Assembly: GCA_965213775.1 (NCBI GenBank) | Contig: CBDCAC010000001.1 | Location: 186,001-250,000 of the forward strand | DNA from: Lichenicoccus sp965213775 | GTDB taxonomy: Bacteria > Pseudomonadota > Alphaproteobacteria > Acetobacterales > Acetobacteraceae | Direction: 5' to 3' | Length of the DNA stretch: 64,000 bases | Shown here: one piece after another, positions 63,209 through 64,000 of the stretch | Numbering within the stretch: the first letter of the stretch is position 1 | How the letters are laid out: every line of letters starts with the position of its first letter | Translations under genes and position numbers: made by a program | Notes under the pieces: model-generated | Seen by the model: only the letters and a program-made list of their open reading frames with translations | Told to the model about the DNA's origin: nothing | Databases searched by the model: none

Positions 63209-64000
63209 ATGTCCGACTACACGCGTCCGGGCCTGCCGAAGTCGGATCCGTCGCTGCTGCGGCTGCAACTCGTCGGCCCGATGCAGGCCCTGACGCTGGA
63301 CAACGAGAACGTGCTGCCGCCCGGCCGCAAGACGCGCGGCCTGCTCGCGATCCTGGCGATGTCGGGGCGCCGCCCGGTGCTGCGCTCGAAGCTCGCCGAG
63401 ATGCTGTGGAGCCGGCGCTCCGAGGAGCAGGCGCGTGCCTCGCTGCGCCAGGAGATACACCGCCTGCTCGACGCTCTGGCGCCGGTCGGCGCGCCGGTGA
63501 TCAGCGTCGAGCGCCACTCGCTGGCGCTGCGGCCGGCACTCACCGCGGTCGATGCGGAGCGGCTGCTGAACGCCAACGTCAACCACGTCATCGCCCAGGC
63601 GAGTGCGCCGGCGCGGATCCAGCTCGGCGGCGCCGCCGGCGCCGGGGGCTCTGGCGGCAGCATCCTGCCGCCGCTCGACGGCGTGCTGCTGGAGGAGCTG
63701 AACGGCACCGATCCGGCACTCGATGGCTGGCTCGCCGCCGAGCGCAGGCGCCTGCACGAGCATTCCCTGGGGCTGTTCGAATCGGCACTGCAGCGACGGC
63801 CGGAGCCGGTGGCGCTGATCGCCATCTGCCGCCAGCTGCTGCTGCTCGACCCGCTGCACGAGGCCGCCTGGCGCGGCCTGATCCGCACCCAGCTGCTGCA
63901 GGGCGAGCGCGGTGCCGCGCTGCAGAGTGCCGAGCGCTGTGCCGCGCTGTTCAGCCGCCGGGTGTCCGGCGAGCCCGGCGAGGAGACCGGCCGGCTGCTC
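63209..64000 (+). CDS. BTAD-domain (SARP-like) transcriptional regulator, 5' part
   Basis: The open frame from ATG 63209 runs off the window for 264 codons. It begins LRLQLVGPMQALTLDN, then LPPGRKTRGLLAILAMSGRRPVLRSKLAEMLW, a winged-helix output domain of the SARP/BTAD type. About residues 95-264 form the helical BTAD domain (LLLLDPLHEAAWRGLIR). The remaining C-terminus, probably TPR or ATPase-like, lies outside. The start is supported by the match of its N-terminus to the family; a longer frame is not available. The partner promoter may be that of the alkene reductase. Confidence 0.85.
   Translation, partial: MSDYTRPGLPKSDPSLLRLQLVGPMQALTLDNENVLPPGRKTRGLLAILAMSGRRPVLRSKLAEMLWSRRSEEQARASLRQEIHRLLDALAPVGAPVISVERHSLALRPALTAVDAERLLNANVNHVIAQASAPARIQLGGAAGAGGSGGSILPPLDGVLLEELNGTDPALDGWLAAERRRLHEHSLGLFESALQRRPEPVALIAICRQLLLLDPLHEAAWRGLIRTQLLQGERGAALQSAERCAALFSRRVSGEPGEETGRLL

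Overview
The window reads as chromosomal DNA of a very GC-rich (about 70 % by eye) alphaproteobacterium, most likely of the Acetobacteraceae. Supporting signs are the mutY-dciA-dsbA-smc order with an unusually long Smc, the metX-metW pair with a SAM-II riboswitch in front of metZ-apaG, the rsmB-rpe order, secreted glycine-rich beta-roll proteins without N-terminal signals, and a two-hairpin intergenic repeat that I recall from that family. Assignment to a genus is not possible from the sequence.

Layout. 1-7 kb: 5' part of rmuC, a Xre/MbcA-RES toxin-antitoxin pair, groEL overlapping a DUF1488 gene, a tiny basic protein, a GNAT acetyltransferase, metW and metX. 7-12 kb: a three-domain glycosyltransferase, a small secreted protein and tRNA-Gly(CCC). 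12-19 kb: SAM-II riboswitch-metZ-apaG-folE, then a polyol/tagatose cluster (sugar kinase, GatZ-like protein, SDR dehydrogenase, solute-binding protein without permeases). 19-27 kb: a beta-roll protein, a stand-alone POTRA protein, cynS-moaB-siroheme synthase, a matrixin/beta-roll protease, a lipoprotein and mutY. 27-35 kb: dciA-like gene, dsbA, smc, and a GGDEF-EAL gene next to a BLUF blue-light sensor. 35-43 kb: a decayed cytochrome c gene, a glycosyltransferase, heparinase-rpe-rsmB, and a pair of unknown genes. 43-50 kb: yggS, kup, hemW, a secreted nucleoside hydrolase, a DUF1489 gene and a lytic transglycosylase with a SPOR domain. 50-58.6 kb: an iron locus (FbpABC-type ABC importer, OprB porin, secreted propeller protein, Tat-exported DyP peroxidase) with two Fur-like boxes. 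58.6-61.8 kb: an island of lower GC with an orphan gene, a serine recombinase and an ImmA/IrrE-DUF4411 toxin-antitoxin-like pair. 61.8-64 kb: an Old Yellow Enzyme and the 5' part of a BTAD-domain regulator.

How genes work together. MetX, MetW and MetZ carry out acylation and direct sulfhydrylation of homoserine, with metZ under SAM control. The kinase, GatZ-like protein and dehydrogenase make a plausible route from galactitol or altritol through D-tagatose to fructose 6-phosphate. The iron locus looks like a hybrid in which an EfeB-type peroxidase works with an Fbp importer instead of EfeU/EfeO. The GGDEF-EAL protein and the adjacent BLUF protein suggest light-controlled cyclic-di-GMP turnover. 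The hybrid iron locus with its uncharacterised propeller protein, the four-copy two-hairpin repeat, the BLUF/GGDEF-EAL pair and the unknown pair at 40.6-43.0 kb are the best candidates for new biology. All calls come from reading the sequence; no database search was run.
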